NCBI GenBank assembly: GCA_020349885.1
Contig: CP070701.1
Location: 1,061,684-1,125,683 of the forward strand
Length of the DNA stretch: 64,000 nt
Direction: 5' to 3'
DNA from: Acidobacteriota bacterium
GTDB lineage: Bacteria; Acidobacteriota; G020349885
Part shown: one piece after another, positions 5,858 to 14,836 of the stretch
How the letters are laid out: each line of letters starts with the position of its first letter
How positions within the stretch are numbered: the first letter of the stretch is position 1
Made by a program: the position numbers and the translations under genes
The notes under the pieces: generated by a model
What the model was told of the DNA's origin: nothing
The model's database searches: none
What the model saw: only the letters and a program-made list of their open reading frames with translations

Positions 5858-7954
5858 ATGCTTATTAAAAGATTTTTGATTCTTTGCGCGGGGCTGGCGG
5901 TGGCCTCGGGAGGAATCGGATGCGGGGTGCAGGCTCGGCCGCTGCTTGTGGTGGCTCTCGACGGCGCGGACTGGAAAATTGTTCGCCGACTGGTGCAAGA
6001 GGGCTCGCTTCCGACGCTCGGCGCCTTCTTCAAGGATGGAGCCGCGGGCCGGCTTGAAGCCGAAAAACCCTACGCGGCGCGCATGCTTTGGGCGACGGCG
6101 CTCACGGGCGCCGAGCCCGAGAATCACCGGGTCTACGACGACGCCCACGATTATTTCCTCGAACCGCCGCCGCTTCCGAAGGAACCGCTTTCCTCACGCG
6201 TGCCCTATTTCTGGGAGCGCCTGCCGCGGGGTGTGCGCTTCGCCGTCGTGGGCTACGAGGATGCGAGCGCCGCGTCGAGGGCCGCAAATCCCGGAGCCGC
6301 GCGCTATGCCGTCAAGAAACTTTTTCACTGGGACTCCCTCCCCCTGATGCCGGACCTCGATGAACCGCCGCTCGCAGCCGTGTTCGGCTACGAGCGCTTT
6401 CCCTCGGAGGAATGCGAGGCGGCGACCGCGGAGGCCCTCCAGGTGACCGAGGCCGTCTTCGAGGAGGCCGGGCGACTCCTTGCCGAGGGGTCCTGGGACG
6501 GAGCGCTTGTTTTTCTGCCCGGGCTCGATACCGTATCCCATCATTTTATGCATTACGACTCGCCGCGCATGCCCCACATCGGGCACTTGGAGCATAGGCT
6601 CTATTACGACGGCGTGCTGAAATTTTTGCAATTCGTGGACGGGCGCTTGGAGAAATTGCTTTCGCATGCGACCGCAAGCTGGAACGTCGCGGTGGTTTCC
6701 GCCTACGGCTTCTGCCACGGTTTCGAACGGCCCTATGTGTCCACGGAGCACGCGCAACTGGGAAGCGTGGAGGCATGGCACTCGGCGGACGGTTTCTTTT
6801 TATTGAAGGGCCCCGATGTTCGCAAGGTGGAGCTCAAGGGGGCGTGGGTCTACGACGTCGCGCCCACGCTTCTTGCGTTTTTCGGCCGCCGGCCGGAAGG
6901 GCCCGGAAGAGTGCTCGACGAAATCTTGAAATTTCCGGCCGCGCCGCTTCGCCGCATCAAGCCGGCGCATCCGCGGCTCGGCCCGGCGCTCTCCCAAGGA
7001 AGCACCGCGGTGCGCGCGAGGCACCTTCTCGAAACGAGGCGGTACGCGCTGGCCGAGTCGCTTCTGCGCCCGCTCGCCGAAAGCGAAGAAGAATCCGTCT
7101 GGGCCTTTCTCATGGGCCGGAGCGCCCACCGGACGGGACGGCTCGAGGAGGCGGGCGATTGGCTCGAGCTTGCCTCCGGGCTGTGGCCGGAGGAGCTTTC
7201 CTCCATCATCGAGCTGAGCCGGGTGCGGGAAAAGCAGGGGCAGGCGGACGAGGCCCTCGAACTTTTGGGCGGGCTGGTTCAAATTTATCCGGAGCCCGAC
7301 GTCTACAACGCCATGGCCGATCTCTATTACAACTCCTTTTTCTGCGGGCAGGCCGAAATTTACTACCGCAGCGCGACTCAAATCCATATCGGGCAAGTGC
7401 TCCCCTACATGCGCATGGCCGAGTGCTTGTCTCGCGACGGGTACCTGGACGAAGCCCTGAACCTGTTGCTTGAGAGCCCGCTGCTCTACAGGGCGGGCTT
7501 CGCTTACCTGGCGGCGGGTGAAGCCTATTTGTTCCACGGGAAGTACGATCAGGCGCTTCAGGCCGCCGCCGACGCCCTCAAGCACGACCCGGACCTCTGG
7601 CGGGCGCACCTTGTGCGGGCGCGCGCGCTGTGGGCGCAGGGCAAGAAGGAGGATGCGGAAGCGGCTTTTGAAGAAGCCATGTCCATGGCCCCGCGCCGCC
7701 CCGAGCCGCTTTACCAAAAGGCGCTTCTTCTTCACGCCGCGCGAGAGAGCCAAGAAGCGTTCCGGCACATGATCGACATCGCCGAGCGCTTCCCGGAGTT
7801 TGTGCCTGCCCTGGTCAAGGCCGGTGTCTGGGCGGCGGAGAAGAACAAACGCTCGCTTGCCCGCGATATGCTTCAAGCCGCGCTCGTGCTCGAGCCTCGC
7901 AATATGGAGGCCCGGTACACCTTCGACGCGCACTTTTCAAAGAAAAACTCCTGA
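5858..7954 (+). CDS. Alkaline-phosphatase-superfamily domain fused to TPR repeats
   Basis: A 698-residue protein with an N-terminal export signal (hydrophobic residues 6-20, then GIGCG, a poor lipobox). Residues 28-350 follow the type I phosphodiesterase/alkaline-phosphatase fold: first metal Asp in VVALDGADW, PGLDTVSHH (D-x3-H), and WHSADGFFLLKGP near the end. The nucleophile region reads LWATALTG, with Ala aligned to the usual Thr, and the usual SDHG reads SAYG, so two metal ligands seem lost. Activity is doubtful. Residues 380-695 are helical TPR repeats (for example AEIYYRSATQI, KYDQALQAAADALKHDP). The stop is four bases before the next ORF, suggesting co-transcription with the membrane protein downstream. 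A periplasmic binding or scaffold role is inferred. Confidence 0.75.
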   Translation: MLIKRFLILCAGLAVASGGIGCGVQARPLLVVALDGADWKIVRRLVQEGSLPTLGAFFKDGAAGRLEAEKPYAARMLWATALTGAEPENHRVYDDAHDYFLEPPPLPKEPLSSRVPYFWERLPRGVRFAVVGYEDASAASRAANPGAARYAVKKLFHWDSLPLMPDLDEPPLAAVFGYERFPSEECEAATAEALQVTEAVFEEAGRLLAEGSWDGALVFLPGLDTVSHHFMHYDSPRMPHIGHLEHRLYYDGVLKFLQFVDGRLEKLLSHATASWNVAVVSAYGFCHGFERPYVSTEHAQLGSVEAWHSADGFFLLKGPDVRKVELKGAWVYDVAPTLLAFFGRRPEGPGRVLDEILKFPAAPLRRIKPAHPRLGPALSQGSTAVRARHLLETRRYALAESLLRPLAESEEESVWAFLMGRSAHRTGRLEEAGDWLELASGLWPEELSSIIELSRVREKQGQADEALELLGGLVQIYPEPDVYNAMADLYYNSFFCGQAEIYYRSATQIHIGQVLPYMRMAECLSRDGYLDEALNLLLESPLLYRAGFAYLAAGEAYLFHGKYDQALQAAADALKHDPDLWRAHLVRARALWAQGKKEDAEAAFEEAMSMAPRRPEPLYQKALLLHAARESQEAFRHMIDIAERFPEFVPALVKAGVWAAEKNKRSLARDMLQAALVLEPRNMEARYTFDAHFSKKNS

Positions 7955-7958
7955 GCCC

Positions 7959-10667
7959 ATGGCTGCCCCGCTTCGATTCGTGTCTTTGCCCAACCTTCGC
8001 TTTCTGCTGGGACTCCTGAGCGCGGGCTGGGCGTTCTCGTGGTTCAGCCTCCTCTACGCGCACACCGCCCTTCCGCTTTGGATAAGCGCCGTGCTCGCCG
8101 CGACGGCCGCGCTCGGATGGTGGCTCGGAGGGGCGCTCCGCCGCCTTCCGCCCGTGGTCCTGTGGTGGGCGGCGAGCGCCGGGGCGCTCCTTCCCTGGGT
8201 TCTTCTCGCACGCTACGAGACGCTGCCTCTCGCCCTTTACCGCGCCCTTGGAGAATCCCATGTTGCGGCCGCGGCGGCGCTCGCGTTCCTTGTCACCTTC
8301 GTGTCGTGGGTGCTGCTGGGAGCGGTGCTCCGAGGCGCCGTGGAGAGGCCGCCCTTTCTGGACCACGCGTGGGCGGGCGGGGTAATGACCTTCGCGCTCG
8401 CGGCGCAGTTTCTGGGCTTCGATACCGCGTGGCCCTGGCTGGTGGGATGCTCCGTGCTGGGCGCGGCAGGGGGGGCGGTGGCCGTCGGCGCTTCCAGGGA
8501 GCGCGCGGCCCCGCCCATAGCAGGAGGGGAAGCGGCGCATCTTCCCGCCAGGCCCCTCGATGAAGCGCTCATGTGGGCGCTTGGCGCGGCCTACGTCCTT
8601 GCGGTGCATCGGCAATTTTCCATGCAGATGGACGGTCTGGGGGCGGCGGCGCTTCCCATGGGAGCGGCCGTGGCCTTTTGGGCCGTCGCGGCGGCAAGAG
8701 TTCCTGCCGAAATGCAGAAAGTGCCGCTCACCGCGTTTGGAGCGAGCGTCGGGCTCTTGGGGCTAATTCTTTCACCCCTGCTTGGTGCGCCGCCGCGGAT
8801 TGCGCAGGCGGCGCCGTGGCTCGTGTGGGTGCTGCCGTTTGCCGTGGCGGTCGTTCTGACCGCCCCCATCGCTTGGCTTCGGGCGGGGCTTTCCCGCGTG
8901 CGGACGACGGGCGCGGCCGTCCTCGGCGGCATCCTCCTTGGCGCGCTGGGGGGATATGCGCTGGTCGCACTTCTTTCGTATCCCAGGCACATGTTCGTGC
9001 TTTTCAGCGCGGGCATGCTGCTCGGGCTGATGCGGGAAATCCGGCCCTCCGACGTTTCCCTGAACCGTGTCGTACTTGGATGGAGCGCCGCCGTTTTACT
9101 TGCGGTGGCGGTCTTCAGGGTGCTTCCCGACGATCCTTCCCGCTACCTGGTTCCCGTGGTGCGGAGCGACACGACGCCCCTCACGGTCGCCGTGCGGCGC
9201 GAGACAGCGCCCCTTCCAACCCGGCCTCTGGACGACCGGGGCGAATACGCGTACACCGTCGGTTTCGATGCCAAGCACCACATGCTTCTGCTCGTCTCGA
9301 ACGGTGCGTTTGAAGCCGTGCGTCCCCAGGCGCTGCGCGGCAGGCAACTCGCCGCGGCCCTCCTTGTCTTTCTCCGCCCGGACGCTCAGGCGGTGCTCCA
9401 TTTGGGCGAGGGTATGGGCTACGAGATGAGAGGATTGGGTCTGAACATAAACATGGAAACCGTGGATGTCGTCGCGCGCTCCAGACGCTTCCTGCCCTAC
9501 GCGAGACGCGAGAGCGCAGAGCCGTTTCAATGGGGCGTTCGCCATCCCGCGATTCGCTACCGGGTTGCGCCGGGCCGCTTCGCTCTCCATGGGAGCGACG
9601 TCGAAGCCTACGACATTGTCTGGCACAAAGCCGTGGAGCCGTGGAACGAGACCGAGCTTTACCATTCTTTCCGATTCCTCGCGGCGCTCAAGGACCGCCT
9701 GACGCCGCAGGGAATTGTGGCCACCCGCATCGACACGGCCTATGTCGGCCCCGACCTTCTGGGCGCGCTCCTTAAAACGTACGCCTCGGTTTTTCCCCGG
9801 CTCCAGGTTTGGGCCTTTGACGAAAGGATGGTGTATCTTTTGGCTTCCCCGTCCGGCCTGGTACCCGAGGCGGAGCGATTCTTTGTCCCTTTTCGTCTTC
9901 AAACAACTCCCGCCCGGTTTCTCCAAACCTACGGCGTTGACAATCCCCGCACGTTTCTATCCGGCTACCTGGGCGACGAGAAGCTGCTCGAGACGGTTTC
10001 CGCCTTTCGGCAGGCGACGGCGCTCTCGGAAGGGAGCGGTCGGCTGTCCCGCCTTCTCCCCCGGGCATGGACGGAAAACAACCCGGCGCCGGGGCCAAGC
10101 CTGTTTCCCTCCTCCGAGCCGGTGCGAATTTCCATCCCGGGCCTGGGGGTGCCCTATGCGGACGAAGTGGTCTTTCTCGAAATGCCGCTCGTGGTTAAAC
10201 CAAAGACGGCCTGGCAGGTGACGTCCGTCGGCTACGAATTTCGCACCGTGACGGTCGAGCCCTTCATGCGCTCCATGCATGCCGTGTTCCAGCTTCAGAG
10301 CGAGGACCGTCTGCGCTCCATCACCGTGTGGGAGGAGTTTCGCGAGAACGAGCTCGTCACGCTCGAACACATCGCGCGGAGGTTGAACGTAGGCGAGGAG
10401 CTCGGCCACGGGCAGGGGGCGATTACGAACCATCCCCTGCGCTGGTCGCTGAGCGAAGGCAAAGACATGTTCGCCTTCTCGTGGGCCTGGTACTGCCCGG
10501 AGAACGAAAAATTCTTCGCCGGCCGCTTCGAGGACCAGTTGCTTCCGGAAGGCGATTGGGAGGACATGCGCCGCGTCGTCGTCGAGCAGGTTTCCTGCCT
10601 TCACCCTCCCGCGGGCGAGCCCCAGGAACAGCCGGACGAGCCCGGCCAGCAGCCGGACGAGCCTTGA
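7959..10667 (+). CDS. Polytopic membrane protein with spermidine-synthase-like domain
   Basis: A 902-residue protein starting at the ATG four bases after the upstream stop. Residues 1-480 contain about a dozen hydrophobic membrane segments. Residues 500-690 resemble the Rossmann fold of spermidine synthase-like proteins found fused to membrane domains: HLGEGMGYEM aligns with the SAM-binding glycine motif. The acid after the second strand is replaced (VDVVARS) and the catalytic Asp region reads YDIVWHKA, so aminopropyl transfer is unlikely. The C-terminal 200 residues (about 700-900) are a separate, probably beta-rich domain ending in a low-complexity EQPDEPGQQPDEP tail. The true substrate is unknown. 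Pairing with the preceding phosphatase-fold/TPR protein suggests a shared envelope function. Confidence 0.7.
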   Translation: MAAPLRFVSLPNLRFLLGLLSAGWAFSWFSLLYAHTALPLWISAVLAATAALGWWLGGALRRLPPVVLWWAASAGALLPWVLLARYETLPLALYRALGESHVAAAAALAFLVTFVSWVLLGAVLRGAVERPPFLDHAWAGGVMTFALAAQFLGFDTAWPWLVGCSVLGAAGGAVAVGASRERAAPPIAGGEAAHLPARPLDEALMWALGAAYVLAVHRQFSMQMDGLGAAALPMGAAVAFWAVAAARVPAEMQKVPLTAFGASVGLLGLILSPLLGAPPRIAQAAPWLVWVLPFAVAVVLTAPIAWLRAGLSRVRTTGAAVLGGILLGALGGYALVALLSYPRHMFVLFSAGMLLGLMREIRPSDVSLNRVVLGWSAAVLLAVAVFRVLPDDPSRYLVPVVRSDTTPLTVAVRRETAPLPTRPLDDRGEYAYTVGFDAKHHMLLLVSNGAFEAVRPQALRGRQLAAALLVFLRPDAQAVLHLGEGMGYEMRGLGLNINMETVDVVARSRRFLPYARRESAEPFQWGVRHPAIRYRVAPGRFALHGSDVEAYDIVWHKAVEPWNETELYHSFRFLAALKDRLTPQGIVATRIDTAYVGPDLLGALLKTYASVFPRLQVWAFDERMVYLLASPSGLVPEAERFFVPFRLQTTPARFLQTYGVDNPRTFLSGYLGDEKLLETVSAFRQATALSEGSGRLSRLLPRAWTENNPAPGPSLFPSSEPVRISIPGLGVPYADEVVFLEMPLVVKPKTAWQVTSVGYEFRTVTVEPFMRSMHAVFQLQSEDRLRSITVWEEFRENELVTLEHIARRLNVGEELGHGQGAITNHPLRWSLSEGKDMFAFSWAWYCPENEKFFAGRFEDQLLPEGDWEDMRRVVVEQVSCLHPPAGEPQEQPDEPGQQPDEP

Positions 10668-10692
10668 GGCGGCGGCCATGCAAACAATTTGA

Positions 10693-10704
10693 GTACGTCC
10701 GTAC
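10693..10704. repeat. 12-bp palindrome upstream of the epimerase gene
   Basis: GTACG-TC-CGTAC is a perfect inverted repeat in the 86-base gap between the membrane protein and the epimerase. It could be an operator; no regulator is known. Confidence 0.25.
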
Positions 10705-10753
10705 GCCGAGCGGCCTCCGCAAATCATGATGAGGCCCATGCTTGTCGCCGGCC

Positions 10754-11782
10754 ATGAATTACCGCACGCGCACCGAGAGGCTCCGCACCCGCCATCCGTT
10801 CGGCATCTCGCGGAGCACGGAGCAAGAGTTCGCTTTCGCGTTCCTCGAAATTCCGGCGGGCGTGCACGTGGGCCTGGGCGAGGCCGCGCCCGCCTCCTAC
10901 TACGGCGGCGAGACGGAAGAAACGGCGCTCGCGTTCTTTGAGCGCCTGCGAGGCGTCGAGCTGGAGGATGAATTCTCGCCGGCCGAGTTCATGCGCCCGC
11001 TACGGGAGGCGACGGAATTCGACGGCGCCGCGAAGGCCGCCGTCGACATGGCGCTCTGGGACCTGTGGGGCAAGCGCTCGGGCGAGCCGGTCTTCGAGGG
11101 CCTGGGGCTTCCTCCCCCCCGGCCGAAAGCCACGTCCTTTACCGTAGGCATCGACTCGCCAGAGGCCATGGAGCGAAAAGTGCTCGAGGCCAAGGACTAC
11201 CCCGTCCTCAAGGTCAAAGTCGGCACGCCGAACGACGAGGAGAACCTGCAAAGGGTCCGCGCCCGCCACAAGGGCGCCCTGCGCGTGGACGCAAACGCCG
11301 CGTGGTCACCCGAGGAAGCCCCTCGACGCATCGAGCGCCTCGCGCGCTTCGACCTCGAGCTCGTCGAGCAGCCCATAGACCCAAAAGAAGGCCGCGAGGG
11401 CTGGCGCTACGTGAAAGATCGGGTGGCCGTCCCGCTCGTGGCCGACGAGAGCGCGCGCGTCGCCTCGGACCTGGCGGCGCTCGAAGGCGTCGCCGACGGC
11501 GTCAACATCAAGCTCATGAAGTGCGGCGGCCTGAGCGCCGCGCGCCGGATGGCGCGGGAAGCGAAAAAACGCGGCCTCAAGGTAATGCTCGGCTGCATGA
11601 TTGAAACGAGTCTCGCCATTACGGCGGCGTTTCACCTCTCATCGCTCGCCGACTGGCTCGACCTGGACGGCCATCTCCTCCTCGCGGACGACCCGTTCGA
11701 GGGCGTGAGGGAAGCGGGGCCGGGAGTGCTAGCAATGCCTCTGGGCGGCGTGGCGGGGCTTGGCGTCTCGGCGCGGCGGTGA
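10754..11782 (+). CDS. Dipeptide epimerase (L-Ala-D/L-Glu epimerase type, enolase superfamily)
   Basis: A 342-residue protein from the ATG at 10754; an in-frame TTG at 10742 is less likely. It has the muconate-lactonizing-enzyme-subgroup layout: an N-terminal capping domain (1-120) and a barrel. The catalytic KxK is in VLKVKVG, metal ligands lie in RVDANAAW (Asp), LVEQPID (Glu) and VADES (Asp), and the second base Lys in VNIKLMKCGG. The C-terminal signature GCMIETS and the DLDGHLLLADDPF segment match dipeptide epimerases, which recycle murein peptides by epimerising L-Ala-D-Glu. Exact dipeptide specificity cannot be read from sequence. No peptidoglycan-recycling genes are adjacent. Confidence 0.88.
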   Translation: MNYRTRTERLRTRHPFGISRSTEQEFAFAFLEIPAGVHVGLGEAAPASYYGGETEETALAFFERLRGVELEDEFSPAEFMRPLREATEFDGAAKAAVDMALWDLWGKRSGEPVFEGLGLPPPRPKATSFTVGIDSPEAMERKVLEAKDYPVLKVKVGTPNDEENLQRVRARHKGALRVDANAAWSPEEAPRRIERLARFDLELVEQPIDPKEGREGWRYVKDRVAVPLVADESARVASDLAALEGVADGVNIKLMKCGGLSAARRMAREAKKRGLKVMLGCMIETSLAITAAFHLSSLADWLDLDGHLLLADDPFEGVREAGPGVLAMPLGGVAGLGVSARR

Positions 11783-11792
11783 GGCGGAAGGG

Positions 11793-12863
11793 CTAGCGCC
11801 CCATGCGGAGGCGCTGAAGGACGGGGCTCTCACGAAGCTGCGGGGAAGCGGAAGCGTCGTCCGACGTGCCCAGTGGGGTGCCCAAAGGCTCGCAGAGGAA
11901 ACATTCCGTATCCCAGTCACACACTTCATCGCCAAGAGGATTGTCATTCCAGCCGCTCGTGCACAGCGCCTTGGAGGAGCAATCTTCAAGGGTTAGTGTT
12001 CCGGAACTTCCACCTGCAGAATTAATGGTTCCGTCAATGCTTGCGCACAGGACATCGTCCGTGCCTGAAAAAACTCCCGTGCTGCAATCAAGCGAGGCTG
12101 AAAAGACGTAGAAAAGATCTCCCGGGACCCCACCATAGGGAACGGGGGAAAGCAAGACCAAAATATCGGCCGTGTTGGTGTCCGTGTCTATCACCCCGGC
12201 AGGGTCCAGCACGACGCTCATGCCCCAGTCACCTTTGCCCCAGCAACAGCTTTCAGGCGCGGGGAAAGGACTGCACGTTAACGTTAAAGAGTAGCAATCG
12301 CAACAAGAGCCTGCCGTGGTATCCACAACGTTGAGCCAGGCGTTGGAGAGCGTGGTCGCTGTTCCTGGGCACTTGGCAGTATCCGTGGACACCTCAATGA
12401 TGTAGGCGCCGGCGCTGTGCGCATTATAGAAAGTCGTCACATCTTCTGCTATAAGGGTATTCGGCGAGAAGATGGTTCCGAAATTTAGAAGCAAGTACTC
12501 ATCATTGTTCGGGGCTATGAGCTTTACCTGTGAGCAATTCGTATTGTTGCCGGGTGAATTCACCAGTTCGTAAGCGAATACGATTAAATTCGCCCAACCC
12601 GTTTGCGTGGCAGGTAAAGTTGTCGTCTCAGGTATTGTCCCACCTGTAACGGTGCCTGTTTGCTGAACAAGCTCCGTACTTACAATCCCATCTTGCGAAG
12701 CAATGACGTAAGCGCCCAGAAAAGCGTTGCATGGCCCCGTTGCACCGGACCCCGTGCTTGACGACGGACTCCCCCCCTCGCAGGCGAGGGACGCGACAAG
12801 GAGGACTCCCACCAGGAACGCTGCAACGAAACCCCCGGCCGCGAACGAGATGCGCGAGCTCAT
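11793..12863 (-). CDS. Secreted lipoprotein of unknown function, cysteine-rich
   Basis: A 356-residue protein. The N-terminus has a basic start, a hydrophobic run (about residues 8-26) and SLAC, a fair lipobox, then a Ser/Gly-rich linker (EGGSPSSSTGSGA), as expected for a lipoprotein exported by Sec. The mature part has many cysteines (SCCDCYSLTLTC, ESCCWGKGDWG), probably disulfide-bonded, and no recognisable domain. It is preceded by a strong promoter whose -10 lies six bases before the ATG. Genes on either side are unrelated. Confidence 0.65.
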   Translation of the reverse strand: MSSRISFAAGGFVAAFLVGVLLVASLACEGGSPSSSTGSGATGPCNAFLGAYVIASQDGIVSTELVQQTGTVTGGTIPETTTLPATQTGWANLIVFAYELVNSPGNNTNCSQVKLIAPNNDEYLLLNFGTIFSPNTLIAEDVTTFYNAHSAGAYIIEVSTDTAKCPGTATTLSNAWLNVVDTTAGSCCDCYSLTLTCSPFPAPESCCWGKGDWGMSVVLDPAGVIDTDTNTADILVLLSPVPYGGVPGDLFYVFSASLDCSTGVFSGTDDVLCASIDGTINSAGGSSGTLTLEDCSSKALCTSGWNDNPLGDEVCDWDTECFLCEPLGTPLGTSDDASASPQLRESPVLQRLRMGR

Positions 12864-12869
12864 ACCTGA

Positions 12870-12898
12870 AGTGTAGGCCGGAGGGGGGGAATTGTCAA
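12870..12898 (-). promoter_or_regulatory. Strong promoter giving a leaderless lipoprotein mRNA
   Basis: On the minus strand TTGACA (12898-12893), 17 bases, TACACT (12875-12870), then six bases TCAGGT and the ATG at 12863. The predicted start of transcription falls on the start codon. Confidence 0.75.
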
Positions 12899-12955
12899 GA
12901 TAGGGTAGGGGCGAGTTGGTGCCTCACCCGCTTAGGGCAACCCGGCGGGTTGCCC

Positions 12956-14788
12956 TTACAGCTCTCCCTCCCTGAGCCACTTCACGACGGAGGCGAACGG
13001 CTCGTCCGCGTGCTCCCGCGTGCGGCCGAGCTCGGCGATGGTGCCGCTCGTGGAGGGAAGGTAGAAGTGGTCGAGGCCGTCGAGAAACCGGAGCGTGACG
13101 GGCGCGCCGGCTTCCTCAAGGGCCTCGTAGAGGCGGTTCGCGTGGTGGCGCAACACCTGGCGGTCGTGCTCGGCATGGAGGATGAGCACGGGAATCTTCA
13201 CCTTTTTCGCGGTCTCGGCGGGCGCGGTTTGAAAATGCTCTCGAAACCACTTCAAGTTGACCGACTGGCCGTGAAACTCCCCCGTATCGCCTCCATTTTC
13301 GACGAGGGCGAAAAGCTCGTCCTGCGCCTCGCGCGCGGCGCCGCGCAGCTCCCCCGCCGGGACAAGCTCCAATTGCTCGCGCAGCACATCCTTGAGCGAC
13401 GAGGAAGGCGTTCCCAGAAGAACGAGGCGGCTCAGTCCGGGCACCTTCTCCGCGGCAAGCAGGAGCGCCAGGATGCCGCCCTCGCTGTGGCCGATGAGCG
13501 TCAGGTCTTTTTCGTGGATGTCCTTGCGCGAGCGCAGGGAGCGAAGCGCCGCGCGGGCGTCGCCGACCAGGTCGATGAGCGACGCTTCCCTGAGGCTGCT
13601 GCCGCTTCCGCCAACGCCCCGGTCGTCGAAGCGGAGCGCCGCAAAACCCGCCTCGGCCAGCCGCTCTGCCATAAGGCGATAGAACGACGACTGGATGCCT
13701 CCGCTGCCGGGCGTGTTGCCGTCGCGGTCCTGGGCGCCGGAGCCCGAAAGAATGACCGCGGCGGGATATTTCTTTCCGCGCTTCTTTTTCCGCCCCCCGG
13801 ACGCACCGTCCTTCCCCGTCTCTTCCAAGGGCAGCGTGAGCGTTCCGGCGAGCGTGACGCTGCCGTTCGAAAAGGAGGCGGTCTCCTCGCGGAAACGCGG
13901 CTCCCGCTCGGGCTCGGAGGCGGCTTCTTCTTTGTCTTTCATGAGAAGCGGAACGGGCACGGGCTTGTAGTTGGAGCGCACGGCCGCGGCCTGCTGCAAG
14001 GGAACGGTAATTTTCACGGGCTCCCGCCTGGCGTCGTAGTAGACGTTGACGCCGACCGTTCCCGCGATGTTCACGAAAATCTTGTGAAGGGGAACGGAGA
14101 CGCCGTTTATTTCCGCCGCTTCGATCCCTTCCTTCTCCACGATGGCCTCGACCAGCGAGAGCGTCTGCGGGACGTAGACGAAAGCAAGCAGGCGATCCCT
14201 GTCCGCGGCGTGGAACTGGTGCACAAGATAGAAGTAGTGGGAGAAAAAGTTATTATCGAGTATGAAAGGACGCTCGTCGTAGGGCTCGGTGCGCTCCTGC
14301 GGGGGCTCACCGGCCGCCCCCGACGCGCGTGCCGGGACAAGCTCGACGCGCGCCCGCAGTTCCTTGTCGTCGAACTCGACCGCAATGCGCTGCTGCACAG
14401 CCCCGCCGCTCACCGCATCAAGCGTGTAGCGCAGCGGCTCGCCCCTGTCGCCGGTTTCAAGGAGAGCCTCAAGCGAAGCGCTCTTGCCGCCCATGGGGAG
14501 CGCCACCTCCGAGCGGTGCGTCCAGCCGTCCGGGGTCTTCGTCATGGAGAACGTCTCCTCACCCGCCGCTTTGTCGGCAAGGAAAATTTTCCACGCGCCC
14601 CACCCGAGGGCAAGGTCAGGCTTGCCCTCGACAAGTCGGGGCTTATCCGCTTCGGCGGGCCTGCCTTCGGCCTGTCGGGGCTTCGCTTCCTCGGAAGCCG
14701 GCGCCTCTTGTGAAAATCCCGAAAATACCGGGACGAGCGCGGCAATCCCGAAAATCGTCGTCAGAAAAAACGGGCGAAGGAACGGCAT
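12956..14788 (-). CDS. Secreted alpha/beta hydrolase with large N-terminal domain
   Basis: A 610-residue protein with a signal peptide (residues 1-26, ending FSGFSQ) and a Glu/Ala-rich linker. Residues 60-290 form a domain found ahead of some serine hydrolases, without known activity. Residues 300-610 are an alpha/beta hydrolase: oxyanion strand VILSGSGAQDRDG, nucleophile elbow GHSEGG (Ser about 435), acid in LHAEHDRQV (about 540) and His in DGLDHFYL (about 575). The catalytic triad appears complete. It probably acts on an ester or peptide in the periplasm; the substrate is unknown. Paralogs of this kind are often annotated as prolyl-oligopeptidase-like or acyl-transferring hydrolases. Confidence 0.85.
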   Translation of the reverse strand: MPFLRPFFLTTIFGIAALVPVFSGFSQEAPASEEAKPRQAEGRPAEADKPRLVEGKPDLALGWGAWKIFLADKAAGEETFSMTKTPDGWTHRSEVALPMGGKSASLEALLETGDRGEPLRYTLDAVSGGAVQQRIAVEFDDKELRARVELVPARASGAAGEPPQERTEPYDERPFILDNNFFSHYFYLVHQFHAADRDRLLAFVYVPQTLSLVEAIVEKEGIEAAEINGVSVPLHKIFVNIAGTVGVNVYYDARREPVKITVPLQQAAAVRSNYKPVPVPLLMKDKEEAASEPEREPRFREETASFSNGSVTLAGTLTLPLEETGKDGASGGRKKKRGKKYPAAVILSGSGAQDRDGNTPGSGGIQSSFYRLMAERLAEAGFAALRFDDRGVGGSGSSLREASLIDLVGDARAALRSLRSRKDIHEKDLTLIGHSEGGILALLLAAEKVPGLSRLVLLGTPSSSLKDVLREQLELVPAGELRGAAREAQDELFALVENGGDTGEFHGQSVNLKWFREHFQTAPAETAKKVKIPVLILHAEHDRQVLRHHANRLYEALEEAGAPVTLRFLDGLDHFYLPSTSGTIAELGRTREHADEPFASVVKWLREGEL

Positions 14789-14836
14789 GGCAAAACGGCG
14801 GAAATTATTATGCCTGAAGCCCCGGAGAATTTCATC

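Noticed and set aside
12731-14713. A 660-residue plus-strand frame opposite the hydrolase
   Set aside because: No recognisable domain, starts inside another gene, and the minus-strand protein has a signal peptide and full catalytic triad.
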